Shown here piece after piece: positions 1 through 9,219 of a DNA stretch of 64,000 bases. The translations under genes were made by a program, and so were the position numbers. Each line of letters opens with the position of its first letter. Positions within the stretch are counted from its first letter, which is position 1. The stretch spans positions 1-64,000 of the forward strand of contig JALFDW010000014.1 in the NCBI GenBank assembly GCA_022778545.1, written 5' to 3'. This stretch comes from a bacterium. Lineage in GTDB: Bacteria > Bacillota > Clostridia > Christensenellales > CAG-138. Under the pieces are notes generated by a model that saw only the letters and a program-made list of their open reading frames with translations, ran no database searches and was not told where the DNA came from.

Positions 1-1807
1 ATCCTTCCTTGATGGAACGCTCCACCACAGGATGGCGGCCATCTACGATATTGATTGCTCCTTTTTTCTGCATATGCGGGCGGCAATAATTGTTTTCAAA
101 CGCAACCTGAGCAAAAGAACGGTAAACATCCAGCTCAGCGATCAGCTTTGCGTTCTTCTGCAGCCGTTCAATACAGCCGGAAAGCGTTTCACGCAATTCC
201 AGAAAGAGCTTATACTCCAAGGCAACCAGTTTTTCCTCTGCGCCGACGATCGTCTCCTCAAGCTCCTTGAGTTCGGGCGTGATGTAACGCTCCGAGTTGG
301 CAAGCGTCTGCTTTCGCTGATATGTATATGGCACAAGGCTCTGATAGGATTTCGTAACGTCGATATAATACCCAAACACCCGGTTATAACCGATCTTCAG
401 GTTTTTAATGCCCGTTGCCGCACGCTCATCCGCTTCCATCTTCGCAATCCAGCTTTTGCCATTGCGTGCCGCCTCGCGCAGGGTATCCACCTCAGAATTG
501 AATCCATCACGGATCACGCCGCCTTCCTTTACGCTGATCGGTGGATTTTCGACGATTGCGTTTTTCAGAAGTGCGCAGATATCCTCCATTGCATCAAGGT
601 TTGCCGCAATGCGCCGGAATTCAGGGGCTTCCAAAGTATTTACAGCATCAAGCACCTCAGGCAGGCGGCCAAGAGAAGTCCTGAGCGCATCACAATCCCG
701 GGCATGCACTGTGCCGTAGGCGATGCGGCTGCAGAGACGTTCAATGTCATAAATCGAATTCAGCGCATTGCGCAGCGTCTCACGCGCATGCTGCTTTTTG
801 AAGAGTTCTTCCACCGCATCAAGCCTTGCGTTGATATCATCCAAATTCTGAAGGGGCTGTTCCAGCCAGGCGCGCAGAAGGCGCGCGCCCATCGCTGTGG
901 ATGTCTTATCAAGAAGGTACAGGAGTGTGCTCTTCTTGCTTCCTTCAAAACGCAGCGGTTGTGTTAACTCCAGGTTGCGGCGCGTAGAGGCATCAAGCCC
1001 CATAAAGAGCGTACGCTGGAGGACGGTGAGCTTGCGGATGTGAACAAGCGAGTTTTTCTGCGTTTCTTCCAAATAAGCAAGCAGCGCACCGGCAGCTGAT
1101 ACCGCGCAGGTAAGCTTATCACAGCCAAAGCCGGCGAGGCTGGCTACGCCAAAGTGGGCGCAAAGGCGCGTATTTGCCTGCTGATGTTCAAAAGCCCAGC
1201 TTGCGTAGCATGAAAGGAAGCTTCCGCTTTGCAGGCGCTTTACAAGCGTCTCCTGCAAAAAAAGAGCGTCGTTCGCAATGATCTCGGTAGGCTGTATGCG
1301 GGCAAGCTCATCCGTAAGTTCGCTCTGCCATTTTTCGGATGAAAGCTCCGCGACGGTAAAATCACCGGTGGAAACGTCGCAATATGCAAGGCCGAGCATG
1401 TCTTCGCAGAGGAACAGCGCAGCAATGTAATTGTTTTTGCGCTCATTCAGCATGCTTTCCTCGATCACGGTGCCGGGCGTAAAAACACGCACAACATCGC
1501 GCTCGACAAGGCCTTTTGCAAGCGCAGGGTCGGTCAACTGTTCGCAAACTGCAACTTTGTATCCCTTTTCAATGAGACGGCTGATGTAGGAATCCACGGA
1601 ATGATACGGTACACCACACATCGGAGCGCGCTCTTCAAGCCCGCAATCACGGCCGGTCAACACAATATCCAGCTCGCGTGCAGCAGTCAGCGCATCTTCG
1701 AAGAACATTTCATAAAAATCGCCCAGACGAAAGAACAACAGACAATCGCTGTACTTTTCCTTCAGCGTCAGATATTGCTGCATCATGGGTGTCAGGCTTG
1801 CCGGCAT
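1..1807 (-). CDS. mutS: DNA mismatch repair protein MutS (3' part outside window)
   Basis: MutS recognises base mismatches and small loops and starts methyl-independent mismatch repair. The N-terminal mismatch-binding domain is clear: the Phe-Tyr-Glu reading-head motif lies at residues 31-33 in an FFRLGDFYEMF context. The frame stays open for about 602 residues to the window edge, so the C-terminal ATPase domain (Walker A and dimer region) is missing only because the window ends; the conserved GRHPVVE segment that precedes it is the last thing visible. The ATG at 1807 has a GGAGG ribosome site upstream. It follows miaB and a YlbF/YmcA gene, a neighbourhood also seen in Bacillus (miaB-ymcA-cotE-mutS), here without cotE. 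Confidence 0.95.
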   Translation of the reverse strand, partial: MPASLTPMMQQYLTLKEKYSDCLLFFRLGDFYEMFFEDALTAARELDIVLTGRDCGLEERAPMCGVPYHSVDSYISRLIEKGYKVAVCEQLTDPALAKGLVERDVVRVFTPGTVIEESMLNERKNNYIAALFLCEDMLGLAYCDVSTGDFTVAELSSEKWQSELTDELARIQPTEIIANDALFLQETLVKRLQSGSFLSCYASWAFEHQQANTRLCAHFGVASLAGFGCDKLTCAVSAAGALLAYLEETQKNSLVHIRKLTVLQRTLFMGLDASTRRNLELTQPLRFEGSKKSTLLYLLDKTSTAMGARLLRAWLEQPLQNLDDINARLDAVEELFKKQHARETLRNALNSIYDIERLCSRIAYGTVHARDCDALRTSLGRLPEVLDAVNTLEAPEFRRIAANLDAMEDICALLKNAIVENPPISVKEGGVIRDGFNSEVDTLREAARNGKSWIAKMEADERAATGIKNLKIGYNRVFGYYIDVTKSYQSLVPYTYQRKQTLANSERYITPELKELEETIVGAEEKLVALEYKLFLELRETLSGCIERLQKNAKLIAELDVYRSFAQVAFENNYCRPHMQKKGAINIVDGRHPVVERSIKEG

Positions 1808-1872
1808 GGTTTGTTTTCCTCCCCGCGGTCAATCATCACTCAAACTGTTCCTGCGAATTTGTCAGCACAATC

Positions 1873-2274
1873 TCAATGCTTGCAGCCGCCACATCCGCCG
1901 CAATTACCGCTGCATCCTGTGGAGTTTTCATTGAAATCCGCGCCGATGCATACCGCGATCTCACGGTTGACGCGCTGCATCAAGTTTTCAAATTCATGCT
2001 GTGCATCGAGCATCTCAACAAAAGGCTCTGATTCCATCAAATCCCTTTGAATATCATCGATCTCGTTGGACAGGGTCGCAAGGTCGATCCTGCAATCAGA
2101 ATCCTCCCCTTCAGACAGCCTGTCCGCGATCAGGTCCTGCTTTTCCTGCAGCAAAGCAATTGTGTTTGCTAGTGTCTCGTTCTCCTCGATTGCAGCACGC
2201 GCCCGCAGCATACGTTGAAATTCAGGGGACTCGCTCAATGCAATACCCAGTTCTCTCGCTTTATCAATCACCAT
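1873..2274 (-). CDS. YlbF/YmcA (RicF/RicA) family protein with Cys-rich tail
   Basis: A 133-residue, mostly helical protein of the YlbF/YmcA family. In Bacillus, YmcA, YlbF and YaaT form an Fe-S-containing complex that affects RNase Y-dependent mRNA processing, competence, biofilm formation and sporulation. The position between miaB and mutS matches ymcA. The C-terminus carries four cysteines at 121, 125, 128 and 131 in a Gly-rich tail, suited to binding a metal or Fe-S cluster. The gene starts 21 bp after miaB and is probably cotranscribed with it. RNase Y (rny) is encoded nearby at 5082-6632. Which of the two paralogues it represents is uncertain, so no symbol is given. Confidence 0.8.
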   Translation of the reverse strand: MVIDKARELGIALSESPEFQRMLRARAAIEENETLANTIALLQEKQDLIADRLSEGEDSDCRIDLATLSNEIDDIQRDLMESEPFVEMLDAQHEFENLMQRVNREIAVCIGADFNENSTGCSGNCGGCGGCKH

Positions 2275-2295
2275 TTCTCTGTACTGCCTTTCCCC

Positions 2296-3699
2296 TCATT
2301 CCGCAAGGACGCCAATGAGTGAGTTGTTTTGCGTCCCCGTGATCTTTACGTTCTGCATCGAGCCGATCAGCTCCTCACCGCCGGGAAAATAAACCATCTT
2401 GAAATTCGTGAGTTTTCCGAAGGCCATGGGTGTTTTCTCCCGCCTGTCGAAGCCTTCAACAAGCACAGTTCCGCTCTTGCCGACATACTTTTGATTGCCT
2501 GCCCTAAGCTGCTCTGCGCTGCATGCGTTCAGCCGCAGAAGTCGTTCTTTCTTGACTTCCTCCGGTATCTGCCCTTCCATCGCAGCTGCGCGCGTACCAA
2601 GCCGCGGAGAATACATAAACGTATATGCGGCAGAGAAGCCGACCTCCTGCACCAAAGAGAGCGTCTCAGAAAAGTCCTCCTCCGTTTCCCCCGGGAAGCC
2701 CACAATGATGTCCGTTGTAAGTTCAATGCCATCTACAGCAGCACGGATATCCCGCACAAGCCCAAGGTATTTCTCCCGCGTATAGCAGCGGTTCATCGCG
2801 GTAAGGATGCGATTGCTGCCCGATTGCACCGGAAGGTGAATGTGATTGCAGACCTTTGGCAACGTGGCCATGGCCTCAATCAGGCGGGGAGAAAGATCCT
2901 TTGGATGGGATGTCATAAAACGGATCCGCTCAATGCCATCCACCGCATTTACACGGCACAGCAGCTCAGGAAAATCTACCCCATCATCCGCATGCGCATA
3001 GGAGTTCACGTTTTGCCCAAGCAGCGTGATCTCACGGAAGCCCTGTTCTGCAAGGGTGCGAACCTCTGCAACGATATTTTCGGGGGAGCGAGACCGTTCT
3101 CTTCCGCGCACATATGGCACGATGCAATAGGAACAGAAATTATTGCAGCCATAGGTGATCGTAACAAAAGTAGAAAAGCTGCCGCCGCGCACAACGGGAA
3201 GCCCTTCCGCAATTTCACCATCGCTTTCCCGGATGGAAAGCACACGTTCCCCTGAAAGCGAGCGAGAAAGCAGCAGCGGAAAATGATGGAGTTCATGTGT
3301 GCCAAAGATGAGGTCCACAAATGGAAAGCGCTTATAGAGCCGTTCGGCGACTTCCCGCTGCTGCATCATGCATCCGCATACGCCGATCAAAAGCCCAGGT
3401 TCATTTTCCTTCCTTTTTTTAAGCGCACCGATGTTGCCGAACACCCGTTTTTCCGCATGTTCCCGCACACAGCATGTGTTGAAAAGCAGCAGGTTCGCTT
3501 CCTCTTTTGAAGGCGCCGGAGAATACCCGCATGCCTGCAGCATGCCGGAAAGCTTTTCCGCATCGTGGTCGTTCATCTGGCATCCGTAAGACTCGATATA
3601 ATATCGCAGGTCGCGCCCCTTCAGCTCCTCTTTCAGGCGCGCCGCAGCATCCAGGCTTTCACGCAGTTCTTCCGCCGAGACTTCAACAGTCTTTCTCAT
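2296..3699 (-). CDS. miaB: tRNA-2-methylthio-N6-dimethylallyladenosine synthase MiaB
   Basis: Radical-SAM methylthiotransferase that converts i6A37 to ms2i6A37 in tRNAs reading UNN codons. Order: N-terminal UPF0004 domain with auxiliary-cluster cysteines near 40, 76 and 110; radical-SAM core with the CxxxCxxC motif at Cys185, 189 and 192 (GCNNFCSYC); C-terminal TRAM domain. Its 467 residues are slightly long because of an N-terminal extension of about 30 residues. The ATG at 3699 is preferred over an adjacent in-frame GTG at 3702 because GAGG lies 7 nt upstream of the ATG. A good promoter lies at 3746-3774. One of three methylthiotransferases in the window, with RimO and MtaB. Confidence 0.95.
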   Translation of the reverse strand: MRKTVEVSAEELRESLDAAARLKEELKGRDLRYYIESYGCQMNDHDAEKLSGMLQACGYSPAPSKEEANLLLFNTCCVREHAEKRVFGNIGALKKRKENEPGLLIGVCGCMMQQREVAERLYKRFPFVDLIFGTHELHHFPLLLSRSLSGERVLSIRESDGEIAEGLPVVRGGSFSTFVTITYGCNNFCSYCIVPYVRGRERSRSPENIVAEVRTLAEQGFREITLLGQNVNSYAHADDGVDFPELLCRVNAVDGIERIRFMTSHPKDLSPRLIEAMATLPKVCNHIHLPVQSGSNRILTAMNRCYTREKYLGLVRDIRAAVDGIELTTDIIVGFPGETEEDFSETLSLVQEVGFSAAYTFMYSPRLGTRAAAMEGQIPEEVKKERLLRLNACSAEQLRAGNQKYVGKSGTVLVEGFDRREKTPMAFGKLTNFKMVYFPGGEELIGSMQNVKITGTQNNSLIGVLAE

Positions 3700-3745
3700 C
3701 ACTTATCCTCATTCACATATAAATTCGCATACTTGCACTAATAGT

Positions 3746-3774
3746 ATTATATCTTTTATATCTGCAATCCGCAA
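3746..3774 (-). promoter_or_regulatory. SigA-type promoter of miaB operon
   Basis: Reading the minus strand, TTGCGG (3769-3774), a 17-bp spacer and a perfect TATAAT (3746-3751) lie about 50 bp upstream of miaB. They would drive miaB, the YlbF/YmcA gene and mutS. Confidence 0.7.
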
Positions 3775-3861
3775 CAAAAGAAAAACAGCGTGCCGCCGCT
3801 GCAATAATGGCTCTTAATGAAATGCACATGCACAAATACGAAACTAAAAGCATAGAAATGA

Positions 3862-3891
3862 TTGACAGGCGAGCATTCCGAATGTTATAAT
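3862..3891 (+). promoter_or_regulatory. Strong promoter of tRNA-Trp
   Basis: TTGACA (3862-3867), an 18-bp spacer and TATAAT (3886-3891), with an extended -10 TG at 3883-3884. Transcription would start about 10 bp before the tRNA. This is among the best promoter matches in the window. Confidence 0.85.
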
Positions 3892-3906
3892 ACGCTCGTT
3901 GGCCAA

Positions 3907-3980
3907 AGGGGCATGATGTAATGGTAACATAGCGGTCTCCAAAACCGTTCTTGAGAGTTCGAATCTTTCTGCCCCTGCCA
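3907..3980 (+). tRNA. tRNA-Trp (anticodon CCA)
   Basis: The cloverleaf is clear: the 7-bp acceptor stem AGGGGCA/TGCCCCT pairs perfectly, the anticodon loop is CTCCAAA (anticodon CCA), the T-arm holds TTCGAAT, the discriminator is G (usual for tRNA-Trp) and the 3' CCA is encoded at 3978-3980. It has its own promoter and terminator and opposes the surrounding genes. Confidence 0.95.
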
Positions 3981-3982
3981 AA

Positions 3983-4018
3983 GAATCCCCATGATTTTCA
4001 AATCATGGGGATTCTTTT
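3983..4018 (+). terminator. Intrinsic terminator after tRNA-Trp
   Basis: A perfect 15-bp stem (3983-3997 with 4000-4014) has a 2-nt loop and is followed by TTTTAT. Read on the minus strand it lies downstream of the dipeptidase gene, but only three T follow it there, so it is a weaker stop in that direction. Confidence 0.85.
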
Positions 4019-4077
4019 ATGAATACGCTATGGGCACACATAACCCAATTGTTTTCCTTTATGATTCGTTCCCTGCT

Positions 4078-5016
4078 TCAATAAAACTTTATGATATAAT
4101 CTCTGAGGTTATCATAGGCGATCCTCCGTACCTCGGCCTCTGAAAGCCCTGCACGCAAAAGCGCATCCAGCAGCTTCGGCACATCGGACCAGTTTTTCAG
4201 ATCCTTTGGATACTCGTTCATGCCGTCAAAGTCCGAACCAAGTGCGACATGTTCGATGCCGCCCACCTGCGCAACATGCAGGATATGCCTGACTATATCA
4301 TCGATACAGGCGTCACCTTTTCGGCGAAGCTGCGGAGGATAATAGTTCACGCAGATCACGCCGCCGCTTTGTGCAATGGCGCGGATCTGCGCATCGGAAA
4401 GTGACCGTTTATGTGGGCAGACCGCGCGCGCATTGGTATGCGAAGAGAAGACCGGGTGTTTCACTATGGAAAGTACATCGTCGATTCCGGCATCGCTTAA
4501 GTGCGCCACATCCAACGCCATTCCAATGCGATCCATTTCATAAACGATCTCACGCCCAAGTTTCGTTATTCCGCGGTTTACACGGCTCATGGCGGGATGA
4601 GCCAATTCGTTTGTCGCGTTCCAGGTAAGCGTCATTGCACGTACCCCAAGCCGGTAAAACAAACGCAAGTTTTCCTCACGCCCCATCAGCGCTTCCCCGC
4701 CTTCTATGGTAAGGACCGTTGCGATTTTCCCGCTTTCCGGCACAAAATCGGCAGAGAACGGCACAACGCCCGCATCTTCACAATCCTCCAGCATACGATG
4801 ATATGCGTCGATCAACCACATGCATTGCTGCAGACCGGAAGCCCGCATATCAGGGTCGATCCACGCGGCAAAAAACTGGATTGCAGCTCCGCCAGCGCGC
4901 AGATACGGAAGGCTAACTGCCTGCCTTGGCACGGTTGTTTTCAGCTTAAAGTGATCGTACAGCATATAGTACAGAAAATCACAATGCGCATCTGCAACAG
5001 GTATCAAACGCTCCAT
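4078..5016 (-). CDS. Membrane dipeptidase (renal dipeptidase family, M19)
   Basis: A 312-residue zinc dipeptidase of the M19 family, expected to hydrolyse dipeptides. Binuclear-zinc features are visible: the HxD pair His11-Asp13 in DAHCD, a metal-bridging Glu in TIEGGEAL, His in DVAHLS and in SSHTNAR, and GSDFDG near the C-terminus. I choose the ATG at 5016 rather than an upstream in-frame ATG (5031) because GGAGG lies 4 nt before it and would sit inside the longer frame. There is no signal peptide, so it is probably cytoplasmic. It is separated from rny by a terminator at 5029-5064; I see no clear promoter of its own. Confidence 0.9.
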   Translation of the reverse strand: MERLIPVADAHCDFLYYMLYDHFKLKTTVPRQAVSLPYLRAGGAAIQFFAAWIDPDMRASGLQQCMWLIDAYHRMLEDCEDAGVVPFSADFVPESGKIATVLTIEGGEALMGREENLRLFYRLGVRAMTLTWNATNELAHPAMSRVNRGITKLGREIVYEMDRIGMALDVAHLSDAGIDDVLSIVKHPVFSSHTNARAVCPHKRSLSDAQIRAIAQSGGVICVNYYPPQLRRKGDACIDDIVRHILHVAQVGGIEHVALGSDFDGMNEYPKDLKNWSDVPKLLDALLRAGLSEAEVRRIAYDNLRDYIIKFY

Positions 5017-5028
5017 TTTTCCTCCATT

Positions 5029-5064
5029 CAAAAATCAAGGATATGCAGCTGCGCATATCCTTGA
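5029..5064 (-). terminator. Intrinsic terminator after rny
   Basis: A perfect 12-bp stem (5053-5064 with 5035-5046), loop of 6, then TTTTT on the minus strand. It ends 4 nt before the GGAGG of the dipeptidase gene. Confidence 0.85.
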
Positions 5065-5081
5065 CCGTTTCAAACAATGAT

Positions 5082-6632
5082 TTATTTTGCGAATTCCACC
5101 GCACGCGTTTCGCGGATAACGTTTACTTTGATTTGGCCGGGATATTCAAGCTCCGTCTCAATGCGCTTGACGATCTCCTTCGCCATAATGATCGTATCAG
5201 CATCGTTCACATTCTCGGGCTTTACAACGATGCGCACCTCGCGGCCTGCCTGAATAGCATAAGACTTATCAACGCCCTCAAAGGAATTCGCGATTTCCTC
5301 CAGCTTTTCAAGGCGCTTGATGTAGTTTTCAAGCGTTTCACGGCGTGCGCCGGGCCGTGCAGCAGAAATCGCATCGGCAGCCTGCACAAGCACGGCTTCC
5401 ACCGTTGCCGGTTCAACATCGCCGTGATGCGCCATAATAGCATTCACAACCTGGTTGTTTTCGCGATATTTCTTGGCAAGATCCGCACCGATCTGCACAT
5501 GCGGACCCTCGACCTCATGGTCGATTGCCTTGCCGATATCGTGCAAAAGGCCGGCACGTTTTGCAAGGCTCACGTTTGCACCAATCTCAGCGGCCATGAT
5601 GCCTGCAAGATGCGAAACCTCGATCGAGTGCTTTAAAACATTCTGGCCATAACTCGTGCGGTATCGCAGACGGCCAAGAACTTTCACGAGCTCATGATGC
5701 AGCCCATGGATCCCAGTTTCAAAAATGGCCTGTTCTCCTGCTTCACGGATCTGCACATCAACCTCTTTGCGCGCCTTCTCAACCATTTCCTCAATGCGCG
5801 CAGGGTGAATACGGCCATCCATAATGAGCTTTTCAAGCGCAATACGCGCCACCTCACGGCGGACGGGGTCAAAGCCGGAAAGGATGACGGCTTCCGGCGT
5901 ATCATCGATGATCAGGTCAACACCGGTTGCGGTTTCAAGCGTGCGGATATTGCGTCCTTCACGGCCAATGATGCGGCCTTTCATCTCATCGTTCGGGAGA
6001 GGAACAACGGAAACCGTGGCTTCTGCCACATGGTCTGCAGCGCAACGCTGAATCGCCATGGAGACGATATTGCGCGCGCGCTTATCCGCCTCTTCTTTGG
6101 TTTTCGCTTCGATATCGCGGATCATCAGCGCAGCCTCATGGCGCGCATCCCGCTCAACATTGCTCAGAAGGATCTCCCGTGCCTCGTCCATCGACATCCC
6201 GGAAATCGTTTCAAGCTCCTTTAGCTGGCGATCGTGCAGCTCCTGAATCGAAGCCTCCAGCGTTTCAACCTCTTTTTGTTTCTTGTTCAGCGCTTCTTCA
6301 CGCTGTTCAACACCGTCTATTTTTTTGTCGAGCGTTTCCTCGCGCTGGGCCAACCTGCGCTCGGCCCGCTGCAGTTCATTTCTCCGGTCGCGATTCTCTT
6401 TTTCGTTTTCGCTCTTGATGCGGTAAACTTCTTCCTTTGCCTCTAAAATCGTTTCCTTCTTAATGCTCTCCGCGCGCTTCTGCGCATCTTCAATCATTTG
6501 CTTTACAGCATCTTCCGCTTTTGCGACTTTGGCTTCCGCAATGTTCCGGCGATAGCAATAACCGCCAAAACCGCCGGCAGCCAAAGAAACCACCCCAACT
6601 GCGATGGGGATTATAATGTCGTTCACAGACAA
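5082..6632 (-). CDS. rny: Ribonuclease Y
   Basis: Membrane-anchored endoribonuclease that initiates mRNA decay. Order: one N-terminal transmembrane segment (about residues 5-28), a long charged coiled coil (about 30-200), a KH RNA-binding domain ([12 protein letters not shown]), and an HD catalytic domain with the HD pair in GLLHDIGKA. The start is probably the TTG at 6632, since GGAGG lies 7 nt upstream; this gives 516 residues, close to the Bacillus enzyme. An upstream ATG at 6710 lacks such a site. It lies after recA behind a terminator, in the same order as cinA-recA-rny of Bacillus. Confidence 0.93.
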   Translation of the reverse strand: MSVNDIIIPIAVGVVSLAAGGFGGYCYRRNIAEAKVAKAEDAVKQMIEDAQKRAESIKKETILEAKEEVYRIKSENEKENRDRRNELQRAERRLAQREETLDKKIDGVEQREEALNKKQKEVETLEASIQELHDRQLKELETISGMSMDEAREILLSNVERDARHEAALMIRDIEAKTKEEADKRARNIVSMAIQRCAADHVAEATVSVVPLPNDEMKGRIIGREGRNIRTLETATGVDLIIDDTPEAVILSGFDPVRREVARIALEKLIMDGRIHPARIEEMVEKARKEVDVQIREAGEQAIFETGIHGLHHELVKVLGRLRYRTSYGQNVLKHSIEVSHLAGIMAAEIGANVSLAKRAGLLHDIGKAIDHEVEGPHVQIGADLAKKYRENNQVVNAIMAHHGDVEPATVEAVLVQAADAISAARPGARRETLENYIKRLEKLEEIANSFEGVDKSYAIQAGREVRIVVKPENVNDADTIIMAKEIVKRIETELEYPGQIKVNVIRETRAVEFAK

Positions 6633-6764
6633 ACAAGCACCTCCAAGTGTATATAAAATGCCGAGTATCTCACTACTCAGTATGCATGGACAAAATTTCA
6701 TAAACTCCAAAAATCTATGAAATCACACACCGATATAATTACTCACAGTTATTTTAAACCCTCG

Positions 6765-6803
6765 GAAAATAAAAGTCAAGAATACGGAAACCCGTATTCT
6801 TGA
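6765..6803 (-). terminator. Intrinsic terminator after recA
   Basis: A 12-bp stem (TCAAGAATACGG with its complement, 6792-6803 with 6776-6787) followed by CTTTTATTTT on the minus strand, 43 bp after the recA stop. The rest of 6633-6764 holds the rny leader; I see no convincing promoter there. Confidence 0.8.
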
Positions 6804-6846
6804 ACAAAAGGCAATCATTTTCAGTTATCTCATTTTCCGGACGGAG

Positions 6847-7881
6847 TTACTCTTCCCCTTCTGCGTCATCCGGTGCTTCGTTTTTCGCAGCCGCGGCAGC
6901 AAATTCTGCGCGGAGCTTACGTTCGATCTCATCGCACAGCTCCTGATTGTCCTTCAGGAACAGGCGCGCATTGTCCCGGCCTTGCGCCATGCGCATATCG
7001 CCATAGGAATACCATGCGCCCGTCTTGGTGATGATCTTATGGTTCACGGCCATATCCAGAACGGAACCCTCGTGCGAAATACCTTCGCCATAGATGATGT
7101 CGAATTCAGCCGTTTTGAACGGCGGAGCCACCTTGTTCTTTACCACCTTGATCCGCGTTCTGTTGCCGACGACTTCATTTCCGTTTTTGATAGAGTCGAT
7201 CCGGCGCACATCCAGGCGGATCGATGCATAGAATTTCAACGCCTTGCCGCCGGTCGTCGTTTCCGGATTACCGAACATCACGCCGACCTTTTCGCGGAGC
7301 TGATTGATGAAAATGACGATCGTGTTCGATTTGCTGATGACGCCGGCAAGTTTGCGCAGCGCCTGGGACATCAGGCGTGCCTGCAAACCGACATGGGAAT
7401 CGCCCATATCACCCTCGATCTCCGCCTTTGGCACAAGCGCCGCCACAGAGTCGATAACCACAACATCCATCGCGCCACTGCGCACCAATGCTTCACAGAT
7501 CTCAAGCGCCTGTTCACCCGTGTCCGGCTGCGAAACATAGAGCTCATCCACATCAACACCGAGGTTTTCAGCATATACAGGGTCAAGCGCATGTTCCGCA
7601 TCGATGAACGCAGCCGTTCCGCCGAGCTTCTGAGATTCCGCGATCACATGCAGGGCGATCGTCGTCTTACCGGAAGATTCCGGGCCATAGATCTCGATGA
7701 TCCTGCCGCGCGGGATTCCGCCCACACCAAGCGCAAAGTCAAGCTCCAGGCACCCGGAAGGGATCGTGGAAACGCTGATCTTCGCAGCGGCATCGCCCAA
7801 CTTCATTACGGCGCCCTTACCAAATTGTTTCTCGATCTGGCTTAACGCCATCTCCAATGCTTTTTCCTTCTCCATTGCCAT
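6847..7881 (-). CDS. recA: Recombinase A
   Basis: DNA-dependent ATPase that catalyses strand exchange and stimulates LexA self-cleavage. At 344 residues it has the normal length. Walker A GPESSGKT is at 66-73, followed by the conserved [10 protein letters not shown] and [11 protein letters not shown] segments; the acidic tail (DDAEGEE) is typical. The ATG at 7881 has GGAAGG 11 nt upstream. A LexA-type box lies 47-60 bp upstream, so SOS induction is expected. cinA precedes it, as in Bacillus. Confidence 0.98.
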   Translation of the reverse strand: MAMEKEKALEMALSQIEKQFGKGAVMKLGDAAAKISVSTIPSGCLELDFALGVGGIPRGRIIEIYGPESSGKTTIALHVIAESQKLGGTAAFIDAEHALDPVYAENLGVDVDELYVSQPDTGEQALEICEALVRSGAMDVVVIDSVAALVPKAEIEGDMGDSHVGLQARLMSQALRKLAGVISKSNTIVIFINQLREKVGVMFGNPETTTGGKALKFYASIRLDVRRIDSIKNGNEVVGNRTRIKVVKNKVAPPFKTAEFDIIYGEGISHEGSVLDMAVNHKIITKTGAWYSYGDMRMAQGRDNARLFLKDNQELCDEIERKLRAEFAAAAAKNEAPDDAEGEE

Positions 7882-7927
7882 AACAGGCGATACCTTCCTT
7901 TTCCAGAATCAAAGTATTATTGATATT

Positions 7928-7941
7928 CTAACATATGTTCG
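7928..7941 (-). promoter_or_regulatory. LexA (SOS) box of recA
   Basis: The minus strand reads CGAACATATGTTAG, which matches the Gram-positive SOS consensus CGAACnnnnGTTCG except for the C near the end of the right arm. It lies in the 71-bp gap between cinA and recA, where it would overlap the recA promoter. Confidence 0.8.
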
Positions 7942-7952
7942 CACTTCTTGCA

Positions 7953-9200
7953 TCAGCAATTTGATGAATCGCTCAAAAAACAGCGCCGGAGTAAATCCAA
8001 TGCATAGAGGCTTGCCATGTTGCGGATGCGCTCCCTGCCCCCTGTAAGGTGAAGCTCCCGCACCATGGTTTCAGCTTTCCCAGCAATGGCAATATACACA
8101 AGGCCCACCGGCCGCTCGGCTGTCCCGCCATCCGGCCCAGCAATGCCGGTTGTTGCAAGCCCATACGATGCTCCGGATGTTCTCCGGATACCTTCCGCCA
8201 TTTCGCGTGCAGTTTCTGCACTGACTGCCGTATATGCAGAAAGCGTTTCGCACTTTACACCAAGGCGATTCATCTTCGCTTCGTTGGAATAAGTAACTGA
8301 GCCTTCGATGAAACTCTCCGAGATACCCGGCACGGATACGAGTTTTGAAGCGATCATGCCGCCGGTACAGCTTTCCGCCACGGCAAGTGTCGCGTTGTGT
8401 TCCTTCAACAACGCCGCGCAAACCTCGTGCAATTCCTGATCATTCGTTGAATACACAACGCTGCCAAGCGTAGCCTTGATCCGTTCGATAAGCGGCGCTA
8501 TCATAATTTCGCCCTCTGCCCGGCTTTTGCAGCGTGCCGTAACGCGCAGCTTCATCTCGCCGGAAAGCGCATATGGCGCAATGGTCGGATTTGACTGGTG
8601 CTCCATCAGGTCTCGAAGGCGGTATTCCACCTCGGATTCACCCATCCCGAACACGCGCACCACGCGGGAGTGCAGCATGATGCCGCTGCGCTTCTCCAAA
8701 TAAGGCATCACGGAAGCATCGAACATCGGCGCCATCTCTTTGGGTGGGCCAGGCAGCAGGATCGCAGCTTTTACTCCGTCTTCAACAATGCAGCCGGGTG
8801 CAGTACCGTTCGGGTTTGGCATGATGATACAGCCGCGCGGGAACATAGCCTGCTTGAGATTGTTTGGTGTCATATCGCGCCCCATGCGCGCAAACCGCAT
8901 GCGGATATGTTCCTCCGAAGCAGGGTCAAGAATCAGATCGCGGCCGAATGCGTCTGCGATCGTTTCTTTTGTCAGATCGTCCGCCGTGGGGCCGAGGCCG
9001 CCCGTCAAAATAAGCAGATCCGCCCTGGAGAGCGCAAGTTCAACTGCCGAAACCAGACGGTCATGATTATCCCCGACCGTCGTCTGGAAATAGCAGTTGA
9101 TACCAAGATCGCACAATTTCTGCGAGATATACTGCGCATTCGTGTTAACAATGTTTCCCATCAGCAGCTCTGTGCCAACGGATAAGATTTCCGCCGTCAT
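7953..9200 (-). CDS. cinA: CinA: competence/damage-inducible protein, NMN amidohydrolase family
   Basis: A two-domain protein of 415 residues: an N-terminal MoaB/MogA-like (COG1058) domain beginning AEILSVGTELLMG, with GGLGPTADDLTK, and a C-terminal PncC-like nicotinamide-nucleotide amidohydrolase domain with AESCTGG and TGIAGPDGG. The family recycles pyridine nucleotides; in naturally competent bacteria it is co-regulated with recA. The ATG at 9200 starts the conserved domain; a longer upstream frame runs back into pgsA and is rejected. Gap to pgsA is 19 bp, so pgsA and cinA are probably cotranscribed. Confidence 0.95.
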   Translation of the reverse strand: MTAEILSVGTELLMGNIVNTNAQYISQKLCDLGINCYFQTTVGDNHDRLVSAVELALSRADLLILTGGLGPTADDLTKETIADAFGRDLILDPASEEHIRMRFARMGRDMTPNNLKQAMFPRGCIIMPNPNGTAPGCIVEDGVKAAILLPGPPKEMAPMFDASVMPYLEKRSGIMLHSRVVRVFGMGESEVEYRLRDLMEHQSNPTIAPYALSGEMKLRVTARCKSRAEGEIMIAPLIERIKATLGSVVYSTNDQELHEVCAALLKEHNATLAVAESCTGGMIASKLVSVPGISESFIEGSVTYSNEAKMNRLGVKCETLSAYTAVSAETAREMAEGIRRTSGASYGLATTGIAGPDGGTAERPVGLVYIAIAGKAETMVRELHLTGGRERIRNMASLYALDLLRRCFLSDSSNC

Positions 9201-9219
9201 CGTGTATTGCCTTTCTGCT

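Noticed and set aside
32-967. 311-residue plus-strand frame antisense to mutS
   Set aside because: The minus strand encodes clear MutS through this region; the plus frame has no start signal or motif.
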